A stretch of 64,000 nucleotides of DNA from Aureococcus anophagefferens. Its lineage: Eukaryota > Sar > Pelagophyceae > Pelagomonadales > Pelagomonadaceae. How positions within the stretch are numbered: the stretch's first letter is position 1; the number at the start of each line of letters is the position of its first letter. The notes below the pieces were generated by a model that was given only the letters and a program-made list of their open reading frames with translations, was not told where the DNA came from and ran no database searches. Location: positions 1,164,603 to 1,228,602 of the forward strand of contig NW_008705568.1 of assembly GCF_000186865.1 (NCBI RefSeq). Reading direction: 5' to 3'. Shown in pieces: positions 9,403 through 18,692 of this stretch. A program made the position numbers and the translations under genes.

Positions 9403-10275
9403 ATGGCAGCATACGGGGGCTACGCCGAAGCGGCGATCTACCGCATGATCAAGGATTTAGGAGGCAGCAAGAAGACCAAGGTGAAGCGGCGCATCGAGCC
9501 CCCCTACGGCACGCCCATCGTCGCCGACGACGCCTTCTGCGACACCATCAAGGGCGCGTCGACGGTGCTCGACCTGTCGAGCGACGCGTCGGCGGCCCTG
9601 GTCTGCGGCTTCCCGACGAAGCTGCCGGGCGTGCGCGAGTGGTACCCGCGCGTGACGACCGTGGACCTCGGCGGGCCCGGCGACGCCGGCCCCGCGTCGC
9701 TCGGCGGCGGCGGCGGCTTCGACGCGGCGACGGCGTTCCTGAGCCTCCACTTCATGCCCGAGAAGGACCAGGCGCCGACGATGAAGCTCGTCTTCGACGA
9801 GCTCAAGCCCGGGGGCGTCTTCGCCGGCGGCGTCTTCGGCGCCGGGAGCTCCGAGCCCGTGACGGACGCGCTCCGCGCGATCCCGAAGCGCAAGGCCTTC
9901 AAGGACTGCTTCCCCGCGGACTTCGACTACGGCGCCTGCGCCACGCGCATGACCCTGTCGTCCGTCGACGCCTGGCGCGCGGCGCTGGCGTCCGCGGGCT
10001 TCGTCGACGTCAAGGTCCGCCAGTTCCACGACCTCACCGGCATGCCCAAGCGCGACGACATGGAGGCCTACCTCCGCGACGTCTGGGGCGCCACGGCCAA
10101 GCCCCACTTCACGGGCGACGACGACAAGTTCGCCAAGTTCCTCAACGTCGTCGCGTCCGAGGTCAAGGCCGTCCGCGAGCTCACGGAGATCAAGCGGGAC
10201 CACATCTTCTACGAGACCTTCGCCGCCGTCCCGACGACCTACGTCGAGATCACGGCCAAGAAGCCCGCGGCGTAG
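9403..10275 (+). CDS. Putative SAM-dependent methyltransferase-like protein
   Basis: A 290-residue intronless protein from the ATG in GCATGGCAGC. A Rossmann-type order is visible: STVLDLSSDASAALV (first strand and loop), VTTVDLGG (acidic end of strand 2), FDAATAFLSLHFMPEKD (strand 4) and LKPGGVFAGGVFG (the 'LKPGG' strand of class I methyltransferases), then a C-terminal helical part. The glycine-rich motif I is degenerate (DLSSDAS instead of DxGxGxG), so SAM binding is uncertain. It is the same strand as, and 64 bp after, the sedolisin gene. Substrate unknown. Confidence 0.55.
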   Translation: MAAYGGYAEAAIYRMIKDLGGSKKTKVKRRIEPPYGTPIVADDAFCDTIKGASTVLDLSSDASAALVCGFPTKLPGVREWYPRVTTVDLGGPGDAGPASLGGGGGFDAATAFLSLHFMPEKDQAPTMKLVFDELKPGGVFAGGVFGAGSSEPVTDALRAIPKRKAFKDCFPADFDYGACATRMTLSSVDAWRAALASAGFVDVKVRQFHDLTGMPKRDDMEAYLRDVWGATAKPHFTGDDDKFAKFLNVVASEVKAVRELTEIKRDHIFYETFAAVPTTYVEITAKKPAA

Positions 10276-10508
10276 GCGGGCGCGGGACCGCGGGGACGTA
10301 AGCGCCGCCGGGGAAGCTCGGGACGTAACGCGCGTCGCGGCGACGCGAGTTACAAACGAGCACGGAATTATTTGACTGACATGCGACGTCGGCCGGTGCA
10401 GCAGCGCGGACTTGTCTCCGCGCGTGCGCGCCGCGGCGGCCCTCGGCTTCGTGGGAGCTCCCACCGCGGTCGGTTCGTCGGCCGGGTTCCTCCCTCCGGG
10501 CCAGCGGC

Positions 10509-11432
10509 CTAGAGGTTGAACTTGCGCTTGAAGGAGACGGAGGCGCCGGAGGGCTGGCCCCAGGGCATCTTGACGTTCGTCGTCCAGACGCCGCGGGAGC
10601 CCGGGTCCTCCCACTGGAGGTTGACGTCCTTGCCCGGCGTCGCCTTGACGTTGAGCTCCGCGTCGCCTCCGAGCGCGCGCGTGTACTCGTAGTCGACGTC
10701 GCCCGACTTGAGCGAGAACGAGGGCTTGATGGAGTTCTGGGCGTCGATGGCGTGCTCCACGGTCATGCGCGCGTCGAGCGCGTCGCGGTTCGAGACGTCG
10801 TCGGACCGGAGGTTCAGCTCGAGCGTCGTGTCGGCGTTGAGGTTGAGGCGGTTCTTCACGGACGCGACCTTGGTGGAGAGGTCGTAGGCGGGGCTCACCT
10901 CGAGGTCGCGGCCCTCGACGTTGAAGGTGCGGCTGAGCTCGACGGTGTTGAGGATCGTCTTCCGCGCGGAATCGAGCGCGGCCTGGACGCGCGTGCCCGA
11001 GTTCTCGTAGTCGACGTCGACCTCGGCGGAGTTGGCCGCGACGTTGTAGGTCGCCGTGACCTCGAGGGGGTTGGCGCCCTTGGCCGTCCACTTGGCGAAG
11101 AGGGACCGGGGCCGGAACGACGCGAGGTTCTGGTCGTATTCGCCGCCGACGCGGAGCTCGTTGCTCAGCTGCGTCTCGATGGAGCCGCCGAGGTTCACGG
11201 CCTCGATGGACGACACGGCCGTGTCCTTGACGTTGACCTGGACGGTGCCGTCGAGGGTGGAAAAGGCGTCTCCAAAGGCGTTCGCGGCGTTTCGAAAGAC
11301 CTACCCGCGCGGCCGCCGGGGTCGCGGCCGCGGGTGGATGCGGGACGCGGCCTTGCGCGCCGTGAGGTCGCTGTCGTACTTGCCCGCGGACGCGGACCCG
11401 AAGAGCATGGCGAGGGCGAGGACGAGCTTCAT
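10509..11432 (-). CDS. Secreted or organellar beta-rich protein, uncharacterised
   Basis: Two exons, 11432-11352 and 11300-10509, around a 51-bp GC-AG intron; 290 residues. The leader MKLVLALAMLFGSASAGKYD is a good signal peptide. The remainder is a run of alternating polar and hydrophobic strands about ten residues long (for example VEVTATYNVAANS-like and LNLNADTTLELNLRS segments) ending in SVSFKRKFNL with a terminal hydrophobic residue, like a beta-barrel envelope protein. That comparison is structural impression only. The upstream exon was added because it supplies the signal peptide and keeps frame (RK-VFRNAANAFG). Confidence 0.6.
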
Positions 11433-11917
11433 GGTGCAGCTGCGGGGGATCGCGTGCGCCAGACTTCAAGGGCAGCCCGGGAGCGGCCGTTCGGGATGCG
11501 GCTCGGGGCGGCGGTCGCGCGGGGCGGCGGGGAGGCGCGGGGAGGCGCGCGGGGGCTGCGGAGGCGGGGGAAGGCCCGCGCGCGCGCACGTGTGGTGGTA
11601 AGTGTACTGTGCGGGTGGTTTGTAGCGCGCTCCGACTGTGTTCCGACTACAAGCTCGCGATCCGATTGAATTCTGAGGTGCTCCATTAGAACGATGCAGC
11701 TCCTCAGGTGTCACGTGCGTATTCGGGGCAGCGTTGACGTCGTGCGTTTGTGGTGCCGGGAGCCCTACCGGGGGAGGGTCTCGAACTTGGTACCCATGGT
11801 GCCCCCGCCCCGCCACCCCGGGGCGCGCCCGAACCTGGGGATGCCAGGAAAGGGCGGTCCTCGTCTCGTCTCACGATTATGCACACACGATTAGAGAGAG
11901 CCGCCGCCGCCGCGCGC
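11433..11917. other. Intergenic stretch, no gene seen
   Basis: 485 bp between the start of one minus-strand gene and the end of the next. The first part is GGCGCG-rich low-complexity sequence and the rest is AT-richer. A TCGAACTTGG stretch near 11788 faintly recalls a tRNA B box, but no cloverleaf forms. Nothing else recognised. Confidence 0.5.
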
Positions 11918-12973
11918 TCAGAACGCGAGGTTGAAGAAGATGTTGTGGATGGCGGCGTTGCAGTCGTGGTCGCGGCAGTCGATCTCGACGAGGACGCGGC
12001 GGCCCGCGAGGGACCGGGGCACGGCGAGCGTGTGGACGACCTTGTAGACGAGCGTCCACTCGTCGAGGTAGTTGTCGTGCGTCGCGAGCTCAGGCGACCG
12101 GCTCCGGAAGCCGTGGGCCGAGATGGACGCGCGGTGCACGTCGACCGTCGTCTCCCCCGGCAGCAGCTCGAGGCTCCTCGCCTCGGGCGGCGCCGCGGAG
12201 CTCTCCGCGCGGCCCGGGCCTCGAGGCGTCGCGTCCGCGTGGTACAACCGGAAGACGGGCGCCTCGGAGGAATCCAGGTCGCGCAGCGTGCGGATGTCGC
12301 GGTCCTCGCGCATCTCCGGGCTCAGGGTCCAGCGCGAGCTCAGGAGCTCCACGGACACGAGCGCGCCCGCCGCCGAGTCGGGGATCTCGTACTCGAAGCG
12401 GACGGCCGCGCCCTCGTCCACGTACAATTGCCCCGCGTGGGTCTCGATGTCGTGGATGCCCGCCCAGCGCGTGCTCAACGCGCTCCGCGCCGCGGCGAAG
12501 GCGCCGCCGCCGAGCTCCAACGTTTGCCCGCGGCACGCGGGCCACCGCGCGCGCCAATTCTTTTCGTTGACGACGTACTGGTCCCAGGAGCCCGTCAGCG
12601 ACGCCACGTCGGCGACGCCCTCGTCGAGCTGCAGATGGCCGTTGTCCGCGAGGACCGCCGTGACGCGCACGAGGCGGTCGAGCGCGGGTAAGGTTCTCAC
12701 GACGTGCGCGCAGCCGTCTTTCAAACGGAGCGCGCTCAGCCGCGGCGCGGCGAGGACGGACCGGATGGCGCGGCACGTCGACCGCATGGCGCCTAAAGAC
12801 GCGCGGTCCGTGCCCCGGCCCAGGACGACGTCGAGGATCGAGTAGAGGCCCTCCGTGAGGGCGCTCTTGCGCCGCGGGCTCCGCCGCGGCAGCGCGAGGG
12901 GGCGCGTCTTCTTCGGGTCGCGGGGCGTCTTCTCCGCCGCGGCGTCGCGGGGGCGCTTCCTGCCGCTGCTCAT
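11918..12973 (-). CDS. Uncharacterised nuclear-type protein, possible F-box-like helix
   Basis: A 351-residue intronless protein starting MSSGRKRPRD. The first 40 residues are rich in Lys/Arg/Pro and hold classical nuclear-localisation patterns (KRPRD, PKKTRP, RRSPRRK). Residues about 42-80 form a leucine-rich helical segment (LYSILDVVLGRGTDRASLG, then CRAIRSVLA) that resembles an F-box or leucine-rich entry helix, weakly. The C-terminal 200 residues are mixed strand and helix and end in CNAAIHNIFFNLAF. No catalytic motif seen. The ATG was preferred to an upstream GTG. Confidence 0.55.
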   Translation of the reverse strand: MSSGRKRPRDAAAEKTPRDPKKTRPLALPRRSPRRKSALTEGLYSILDVVLGRGTDRASLGAMRSTCRAIRSVLAAPRLSALRLKDGCAHVVRTLPALDRLVRVTAVLADNGHLQLDEGVADVASLTGSWDQYVVNEKNWRARWPACRGQTLELGGGAFAAARSALSTRWAGIHDIETHAGQLYVDEGAAVRFEYEIPDSAAGALVSVELLSSRWTLSPEMREDRDIRTLRDLDSSEAPVFRLYHADATPRGPGRAESSAAPPEARSLELLPGETTVDVHRASISAHGFRSRSPELATHDNYLDEWTLVYKVVHTLAVPRSLAGRRVLVEIDCRDHDCNAAIHNIFFNLAF

Positions 12974-13085
12974 GGCCGACACCGGCAGTTTTTCGGTCGC
13001 GCGCGCCGCCGCTGCGCGAGATTTTTCCTCACCCCGGGGTGCACGCCGATGCGGCTCGACTCGGCTTTGCGCCTCAAAATCTCCT

Positions 13086-13226
13086 CTAAGAAAGCTTCAT
13101 CAACTTTTGCATGACGCCGCCCGCCGCAGAACGCGACGCCGCAGGACTGAGGTCTTCCTCGAGGACGTACTCGTCGTCCGCGTTGTCGCGCTGCACGAAG
13201 CCGTAGTTGGCGAAGAGGCGGTCGCA
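13086..13226 (-). pseudogene. Fragment of a SET-domain protein C-terminus
   Basis: The minus strand reads CDRLFANYGFVQRDN followed by an acidic segment and a stop. This matches the end of the SET region of Rubisco/cytochrome lysine methyltransferase-type proteins ('...ISYGFV..DN'), but the rest of the SET domain is absent. The frame upstream becomes non-coding and collides with a plus-strand fragment. I read it as gene debris; a split exon of a longer gene is possible but no partner exon is visible nearby. Confidence 0.4.
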
Positions 13227-13410
13227 TGGCTTCTCAGCGCTTGGGCAGCCTCGTCGCGCTGCTGCTTTGCACACCCGCCTTCGCCGCTTCGTTGCGCGTG
13301 ACGTCGCTGGACGGCTCCACGTTCGTCGAGGTCGACGCGACGTCGGGCCTCTTCTCGCTGGCATCCCACAGCACGGTGCTCGCGACTCGGAGGAATCATG
13401 ATGGCCGCTT
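13226..13410 (+). pseudogene. Signal-peptide-bearing gene fragment
   Basis: Begins MASQRLGSLVALLLCTPAFA, a convincing signal peptide, followed by a beta-strand-like segment (SLRVTSLDGSTFVEVD). The frame then runs antisense into the Rieske gene without a stop, so the original protein is truncated at about 13410. It is directly back-to-back with the SET fragment, suggesting two unrelated gene ends joined by rearrangement. Confidence 0.4.
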
Positions 13411-13417
13411 CTGTCAG

Positions 13418-13936
13418 TCAATCCCCGAACTTAAGCTCGAGCGCCTGCTCGACGCAGCGCATGCCGATCTCGTTCCGCGTCTCCGTGTCCAGCGCGAGCG
13501 CGCGGGCGCCCGCGGCGGGCTCGAGGTCGACCTGGACGACGCCGTCGACGACGCGCGTCGCGTGGACGACGGCGCGGCCCGGCCCGCCGCCGAAGGCGCT
13601 CACGCACTCGCCCGACGCCGTGTCGTAGACGTACGAGTGCGCGGGGCAGCTCACGAGGACGCCGAGCGCGCCCGCGGGCGCGAGGTCCTCGATGTCGCCG
13701 GGGTCCAGGCAGTGGCCGTTCGAGAGCCGGTGGCCCGCGTGGGGGCAGCCCGTCTCGACGCAGAAGAGGCGGCCGTCGCGCGCGCGGAAGACCGTGAGCG
13801 GCGTCGGCGGCTCGCCGCGGACGACGTGGAGGCCCCGGTAGTTCTTCGACGCCTCCACGACGTCGGCCAGCGCGCTGTGGTCGACCCAGCGCGATGCAGT
13901 CGTCGCGGCGGCGGCGGAGGCACCGGCGTCGGTCAT
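13418..13936 (-). CDS. Rieske [2Fe-2S] domain protein
   Basis: A 172-residue single-domain protein starting MTDAGASAAAATTASRW. The Rieske ligands are clear: CPHAGH (Cys-x-His) at about residue 71 and CPAHSY (Cys-x2-His) at about 98, the spacing and 'G(H)RLSNG' context of soluble Rieske ferredoxins and small NirD-like subunits. No transmembrane segment or obvious targeting peptide, so a cytosolic electron carrier is likely. The partner oxidoreductase is not in the window. Its stop abuts the debris region at 13410. Confidence 0.85.
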   Translation of the reverse strand: MTDAGASAAAATTASRWVDHSALADVVEASKNYRGLHVVRGEPPTPLTVFRARDGRLFCVETGCPHAGHRLSNGHCLDPGDIEDLAPAGALGVLVSCPAHSYVYDTASGECVSAFGGGPGRAVVHATRVVDGVVQVDLEPAAGARALALDTETRNEIGMRCVEQALELKFGD

Positions 13937-14198
13937 GCGTCGTCGGGCGGCGCGCCGGAGGCGGCGCGCCGGAGGCGGCGCGGCAGGCGGCGCGGCAGGC
14001 GTCCGTCAGCGCGCTGGACGCGCCGGAAGCAGGTCGGCGCTGCGCTGCTGCTGCCTTCGCGGCTGCTACGGCTATGGCCGCTGCAGGCCTGCTAGCCGAC
14101 GCATGAATTGCAAGCCATGCTTCAGCTGTGGCGAAAACGAGGGTTCTTGAACGGCAGCATGCTGTGATTTCCATCACATTCGCCCAAGGCAGCCCAGC

Positions 14199-15665
14199 AT
14201 GACGACGGCCATGCGGCGCAAGGAGGATCTGGAGGAGCAGAAGGAGGCCATGCTGCCGACCCTGCGGAGCAAGCTGCTCGCGCCGACGGACGTCGAGGAG
14301 GCCAACGACCGGCTGCGGCGCTTCCTCCTCTGGCAGGCGCTCAACGGCGTCGCCGTCATGACTTATTATGTGGTGCGGTCGCTCTACGTGACGCGCATCG
14401 CCGGCGACAACCCCGTCTCCGGGTCGAATCTCGCGCTGCGCGAGGCCGTCGTCGCGACGATCGCGTCCGTCGTCGGCGCGAACTTCGTGCCGCCCTGCGC
14501 GGACAATCCGCGCGTCGGGCGGAAGCCGCTCCTTTTATTAAACAGCGCGGTCGCGGCGGTGCAGATGCTCATCATGGCCGTCTGGCCCGACAGCATCGAC
14601 GGCTTCTTGGGCGCGACGGCGCTCGCGGGCTGCTTCACGTCGACCATGTCCATCGTCATCCCCGTGGACTGCGTCGCCGCGGGCGCGACGGCGCGCGAGT
14701 CGTTCTGGCGGCCCGTCTTCGGCGGCGTCTTCGCGCCGGGCGCGCCGGCGAGCCCGGCGCCCACGGGGTCGCGCCAGTTCGTCGTCTATCTGGTGGACGT
14801 CGTCGTCGCGGAGATCGCGGCCTTCGCGCTCGGCGGCGCGCTCGGCGTGGGCGTCGGCACGGCGATCGCGATCGTCTGGTCCATCCCCGCGTGCCTCGTC
14901 ATCGCGTCGGCGACCTACCTGGCGTCGCTGTTTATCGGCGCGGCGACGCTGCGCGAGACGCTGCCGCCGGACACGCCCGCGCCGCCCGCGCGGGCCTTCA
15001 CGTCGCCCGCGGCGCTGCTGGAGGTGCTCCGCGGCGAGCCGGGCGACGTCGAGCTCGGCGCCTACGTGGGCGCCTACGTCTGCGCCTGCCTGGCCGTGGG
15101 CGCCATCGCGACGCAGGCGCCCTACTATTTGCTGTGGAAGTTCGACATGTCGGACACGGTCTATCTGGAGTTCCAGCTGACGCCGCTCATCGCTTTCGGA
15201 GTGGGTTTGGCGGGCTACGTCTGGTGGGCCCGGGACGCGCTGGGCGGGCCCTTCTGTCTGCACGTGGCGGCGCTGGCGCTGTGTTTGGCGCTGCTGATCA
15301 TGGGGTTGTGCAACTACGTCGAGGGCGCGCTCGCGGCGCTCGTCATCGCGGGCGTGCCTTTCGCGGCCGTCGTGCAATTTTTGGCGATCCAGGCCTGCGT
15401 GGCGCCCGAGCACCAGGGCAAGCTCGCCGCGGCGCTCCAGCTCGTCGGCGGCTTCGCCGTGGCGCTGGGCCTCGCCGCGGGCCAGCTCCTCTGGATCCAG
15501 CTCAAGACGTCCGCGGCCCACGGGTCCCCGGAGACGCGCGCGGACTTCCGCGCGGGCGGCGCCTTCTACCTGAGCGCCGTCGCCGCGCTCGCCATGGCGA
15601 CGGCCATCTGGCCCGTCGCGAAGCTCGACCGGAGCCGCCTCATGCCCCAGGACAGCTTCGACTAG
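14199..15665 (+). CDS. Major facilitator-type membrane transporter, uncharacterised substrate
   Basis: A 488-residue intronless protein. After a charged cytosolic N-terminus there are about 11-12 hydrophobic segments, beginning at VAVMTYYVVRSLYV and including long runs near residues 190-250, 285-315 and 330-440. An acidic/Pro-rich loop separates two halves, as in 12-TM facilitators. I do not see a sugar- or drug-transporter signature, so only the fold class is proposed. The region between the Rieske gene and this start contains GGCGCGC-type repeats and is a likely bidirectional promoter. Confidence 0.6.
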   Translation: MTTAMRRKEDLEEQKEAMLPTLRSKLLAPTDVEEANDRLRRFLLWQALNGVAVMTYYVVRSLYVTRIAGDNPVSGSNLALREAVVATIASVVGANFVPPCADNPRVGRKPLLLLNSAVAAVQMLIMAVWPDSIDGFLGATALAGCFTSTMSIVIPVDCVAAGATARESFWRPVFGGVFAPGAPASPAPTGSRQFVVYLVDVVVAEIAAFALGGALGVGVGTAIAIVWSIPACLVIASATYLASLFIGAATLRETLPPDTPAPPARAFTSPAALLEVLRGEPGDVELGAYVGAYVCACLAVGAIATQAPYYLLWKFDMSDTVYLEFQLTPLIAFGVGLAGYVWWARDALGGPFCLHVAALALCLALLIMGLCNYVEGALAALVIAGVPFAAVVQFLAIQACVAPEHQGKLAAALQLVGGFAVALGLAAGQLLWIQLKTSAAHGSPETRADFRAGGAFYLSAVAALAMATAIWPVAKLDRSRLMPQDSFD

Positions 15666-15737
15666 AGTTCTTTAGGATCACGGCCGGGGGGAGGGGAAGC
15701 CGCCGGGATGTTCGCGGCGGCTGCGACGTGCGCGCGC

Positions 15738-17630
15738 CTAGAGCACGGAGCTCGCGTGGAAGAAGCGCATGGCGATGTTCTTCTGCTTGTTGACGCGGTA
15801 GGAGTGGACCGCGCAGAGGAAGTCGTCGCCGGACGTCACGAGGCCGAGCGAGCAGGCGAACTTCGTGCCCTCGGCGACCATCTTCGGCTCGTCGTCGCCC
15901 GTGTCGTCGGCGTAGCCGTACTTGACGAGGTCCGGCACGTGGAGCACGTAGGCGCCGGGGATGAGCGCCTGCGCGTAGCGCGCGACGGAGTCGTGCGCGG
16001 TCACGACGATGAGCGGGATGCCGCACTTGTACTTGGCGAAGAGCTGGGTCGTCGCGCCGGACGCCGCGAGGACGACGATGGCCTTGGCCGCCGCGTCGCG
16101 CGACGCTTGGGTAGCAGCGGAAACCGTCGACTCGACGACGGACAGCGACGCGGAGCGGGAGATGCGGCCCTTGGCCCACTCGCGCCTGGGCAGGACAAGA
16201 GTGCGAAATTCCCAACTTGAAAGGCTCCTCTCTCGGCCATTTTCCACTCGTTTCGGCTGATTTTTGGACGAGCGATCATCTCTCGGAATGGTCTCGAAGC
16301 GTGGGTGCTTGTTCTGGAACGCGCGCGAGCGGAACACTCACGTTGAAGCGACGTTGAATCACCCTTGTCCTGCCCTGACTCGCGCATCGTCGCGAGCTCC
16401 TTCTGGTAGGCGGCGTCGAAGTCGAACTCGCCCTCGGCCTGGACGCAGGTCCGCGCCATGATGGCCACGGCCTCCTTGGGGAAGGAGCCGCCGGCCGTCT
16501 CGCCGGAGAGCATGACCGCGTCCGCGCCGTCGAGGACGGCGTTCGCGACGTCGGAGCACTCCGCGCGCGTGGGCCGCGGGTTCGACACCATGGATTCCAA
16601 CATCTGCGTCGCGACGATGACGGGCTTGCCCGCGCCGTTGCACGTCGCGATCATGGACTTTTGCGCGCGGAAGACGCGCTCGGGCGGGATCTCCATGCCG
16701 AGGTCGCCGCGCGCGACCATGACGGAGTCGGTCTCGTCGACGATGGACGCGAAGTTGTCCAAACCCTCCTGGTTCTCGATCTTCGAGATGATCTTGATTT
16801 TCGTGCCGCCCGCGCCGTCCAAGGTCTTGCGGACCGTGCGCACGTCCGCCGCGGACTGCACGAAGGACACGGCCACAAAGTCGACGCCCATGGGGCAGGC
16901 GAACTCCACCAAATCCTTCGTGTCCTTGTCCTGGAGCACGGGCAGGTCCACCAAAACGCCGGGCAGGTTCATGTTCTTGCGCTCGCCGATCGCGCAGTCG
17001 TTCATGATCTTGCAGGTGACTTCGGCGGTGCCGTCCGTGGAGACGACTTCCAGGACGAGGGACCCGTCGGCGACGAGGATCTGGCCGCCGGGCTTGACGG
17101 ACGTGGGCAGCTTCTTGTAGGTGCAGCCCAGCTTCGTGCCGTCGGACTTGTGGTCGTAGTCCGTCGTCAATATGAGCGGGTCGCCCTTGGCGAACTTGAG
17201 CTTGCCGCCGTCGTTGGGCGCCGCGAAGAAGCCCGTGCGGATCTCGGGGCCCTTCGTGTCGAGCATGATGGCGCAGTGGCGGCCGGGCCGAATTGCGAGG
17301 GCCTCCTTGAGGCGGCCGATGGTCCGCTTGTGCGTCTCGTGGTCGCCGTGGCTGAAGTTGAGCCGCGCGACGTTCATGCCCTCGTCGAGGAGCACGCCGA
17401 GCATGTCGACGTCCCAGGACGACGGGCCGAGCGTGCAGATGATGCGCGTGCGCTTGTGCAGGGCCGCGTCGGACCTAGGAGGGAAAGGACTTTCGGCGAG
17501 GCGGCCGCATTGCTGCGGGGGTTGCGCGGGGTTTCGTGGGGCGTGCGCGGGCGGCGCGCATCTGCTTGTGGCCGGAGACGTCCTGCGTCGGCGTCACCTT
17601 GACCATCGCGCTGTCGACGGTCGCGGCCAT
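15738..17630 (-). CDS. PK: Pyruvate kinase; introner-split
   Basis: Three exons, 17630-17560, 17474-16386 and 16185-15738, give 535 residues. Conserved signatures: [50 protein letters not shown] (catalytic metal and substrate loop), TQMLESM and [15 protein letters not shown]. It converts phosphoenolpyruvate and ADP to pyruvate and ATP in glycolysis; no plastid leader is evident, so probably cytosolic. Intron 1 (85 bp, GC-AG) joins HKQM to SDAAL; intron 2 is an introner in the C-terminal part (TMRE-WAKGR). All active-site segments lie in exon 2. A complete gene. Confidence 0.95.
16186..16377 (-). mobile_element. Introner, type B (192 bp)
   Basis: Ends CTGGGCAGGACAAGAG and its inverted form CCTTGTCCTGCCCTG. 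The TSD ACTCGCGC is at 16178-16185 and 16378-16385. On the coding strand the intron is 16385-16186, starting GCGCGAGT and ending in CAG, phase 2. The core is sense to the host gene. Confidence 0.92.
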
Positions 17631-17796
17631 GGTCTAGAAAGTTGCCTGCTGGTGAGATTGGTGCGTGGGCGTCGCGGACGACTGCTACCCGTCCGCGCCA
17701 GGTGGGTTAGCGCCGGATACAAGTTTGACTTTCCGAAGGCTGTTGAACTGGCTCTCCGTGGGAAACGACAGCTCGCGCGAGGAGGGCGATGACTCC

Positions 17797-18096
17797 ATGC
17801 CCGGCCTGGCCGAGTCGTCCTCGACCACGGGCTCGGGCCTGGGCTCGGGGCTCGAGCCCATGGCCTTCGCAGGCCACAACTACGTCGACGAATACGCCGA
17901 CGACGCCATCATCCTGACATGTTCGGGCCCGAGGGAAGACGACCGAGGCCGCGCGCCGCGCGCACACATTACACGACGGCCGCGAGCTCGTCGTCATCCG
18001 GAAGCGCGGCGCGCACCTCGGTAGCAGCCTCTGGCACGCCGCGCTGCCGCTGGCGCACTACCCGGACGCGTCGGGCCTCCGGCGGCGGCGAAGCGG
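17797..18096 (+). pseudogene. Fragment resembling the N-terminus of a METTL21-type methyltransferase
   Basis: Two plus-strand coding-like pieces in different frames: MPGLAESSSTTGSG through NYVDEYADDAIIL, then TLHDGRELVVIRKRGAHL with GSSLWHAALPLAHY. The second looks like the start of lysine methyltransferases of the METTL21/EEF2KMT group ('...W.aalvLa.yl'), but the SAM-binding core is missing and the sequence runs into the opposite gene at 18116. A short intron could join the pieces, but the protein would still be truncated. Confidence 0.35.
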
Positions 18097-18115
18097 CAGG
18101 CGCGCGCTCGCGCGC

Positions 18116-18601
18116 CTAGGTGTAGATCGCGGCGACGAAGCCCGCGGCGAAGCCCCCGCTGAGGGCCGTGTGCTTCTCGACCCAGGGCTTGACGTCCCGC
18201 GCGACGCCCGCGGCCTCCCGGCGCCCGCGCGCGCCGAGGTGGGGCTCCACGTAGTCGCGGAAGAGCTGCTGCAAACGGCCCTCGAGCTCGCGCTCCGCGG
18301 CGATGAGCTTTCGTTCCTTCTCGGCGACGACGCTGGCGAGCTTCTTCTGGCCGAGGTGCGTGAGCAGCGCGGGCAGGTGGGCCGCGACGTAGAGCGCCAG
18401 CCCCGTTTTGAATATGCTGAGAGCGACGCCCTTGACGAGCTTGCCGCCGGCGTAGCCGCAGGCGCCGCCGAAGCCCAGGTGGAGCTTGTCGATTTTTGCG
18501 ATGGCGCTGCCCAAGCCTTCGTCCTCGCCGTCCGCCGCGACGGTGGCGACCGTCGCGCACGCGACGCACGCGAGCAGCAACGCCGACCTCGCGCGAGCCA
18601 T
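18116..18601 (-). CDS. FUN14-family-like membrane protein
   Basis: A 161-residue protein with an N-terminal hydrophobic leader (MARARSALLLACVACATVA). A glycine-rich membrane stretch follows, LGFGGACGYAGGKLVKGVA, and a C-terminal LSGGFAAGFVAAIYT; both fit the Gly-rich transmembrane segments of FUN14 proteins, which sit in mitochondrial or plastid membranes. Between them lies a charged helix (EKERKLIAAERELEGRLQQ). The resemblance is by pattern only. Head-to-head with the TLC-like gene, with 91 bp between starts that include TTGAAGTTCAA. Confidence 0.45.
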   Translation of the reverse strand: MARARSALLLACVACATVATVAADGEDEGLGSAIAKIDKLHLGFGGACGYAGGKLVKGVALSIFKTGLALYVAAHLPALLTHLGQKKLASVVAEKERKLIAAERELEGRLQQLFRDYVEPHLGARGRREAAGVARDVKPWVEKHTALSGGFAAGFVAAIYT

Positions 18602-18692
18602 CGTCACGGAGAGCAGCCCAGAGCAGGCTCGATCGAGTGGCTTGAAGTTCAACTTGAGATCATGATGAAGATTCCCACCTTGAGCTCGGAGC

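Noticed and set aside
11750..11830. Possible tRNA suggested by TCGAACTTGG and its complement
   Set aside because: No acceptor stem, D-arm or anticodon arm could be folded around it on either strand, and there is no A-box match at the right distance.
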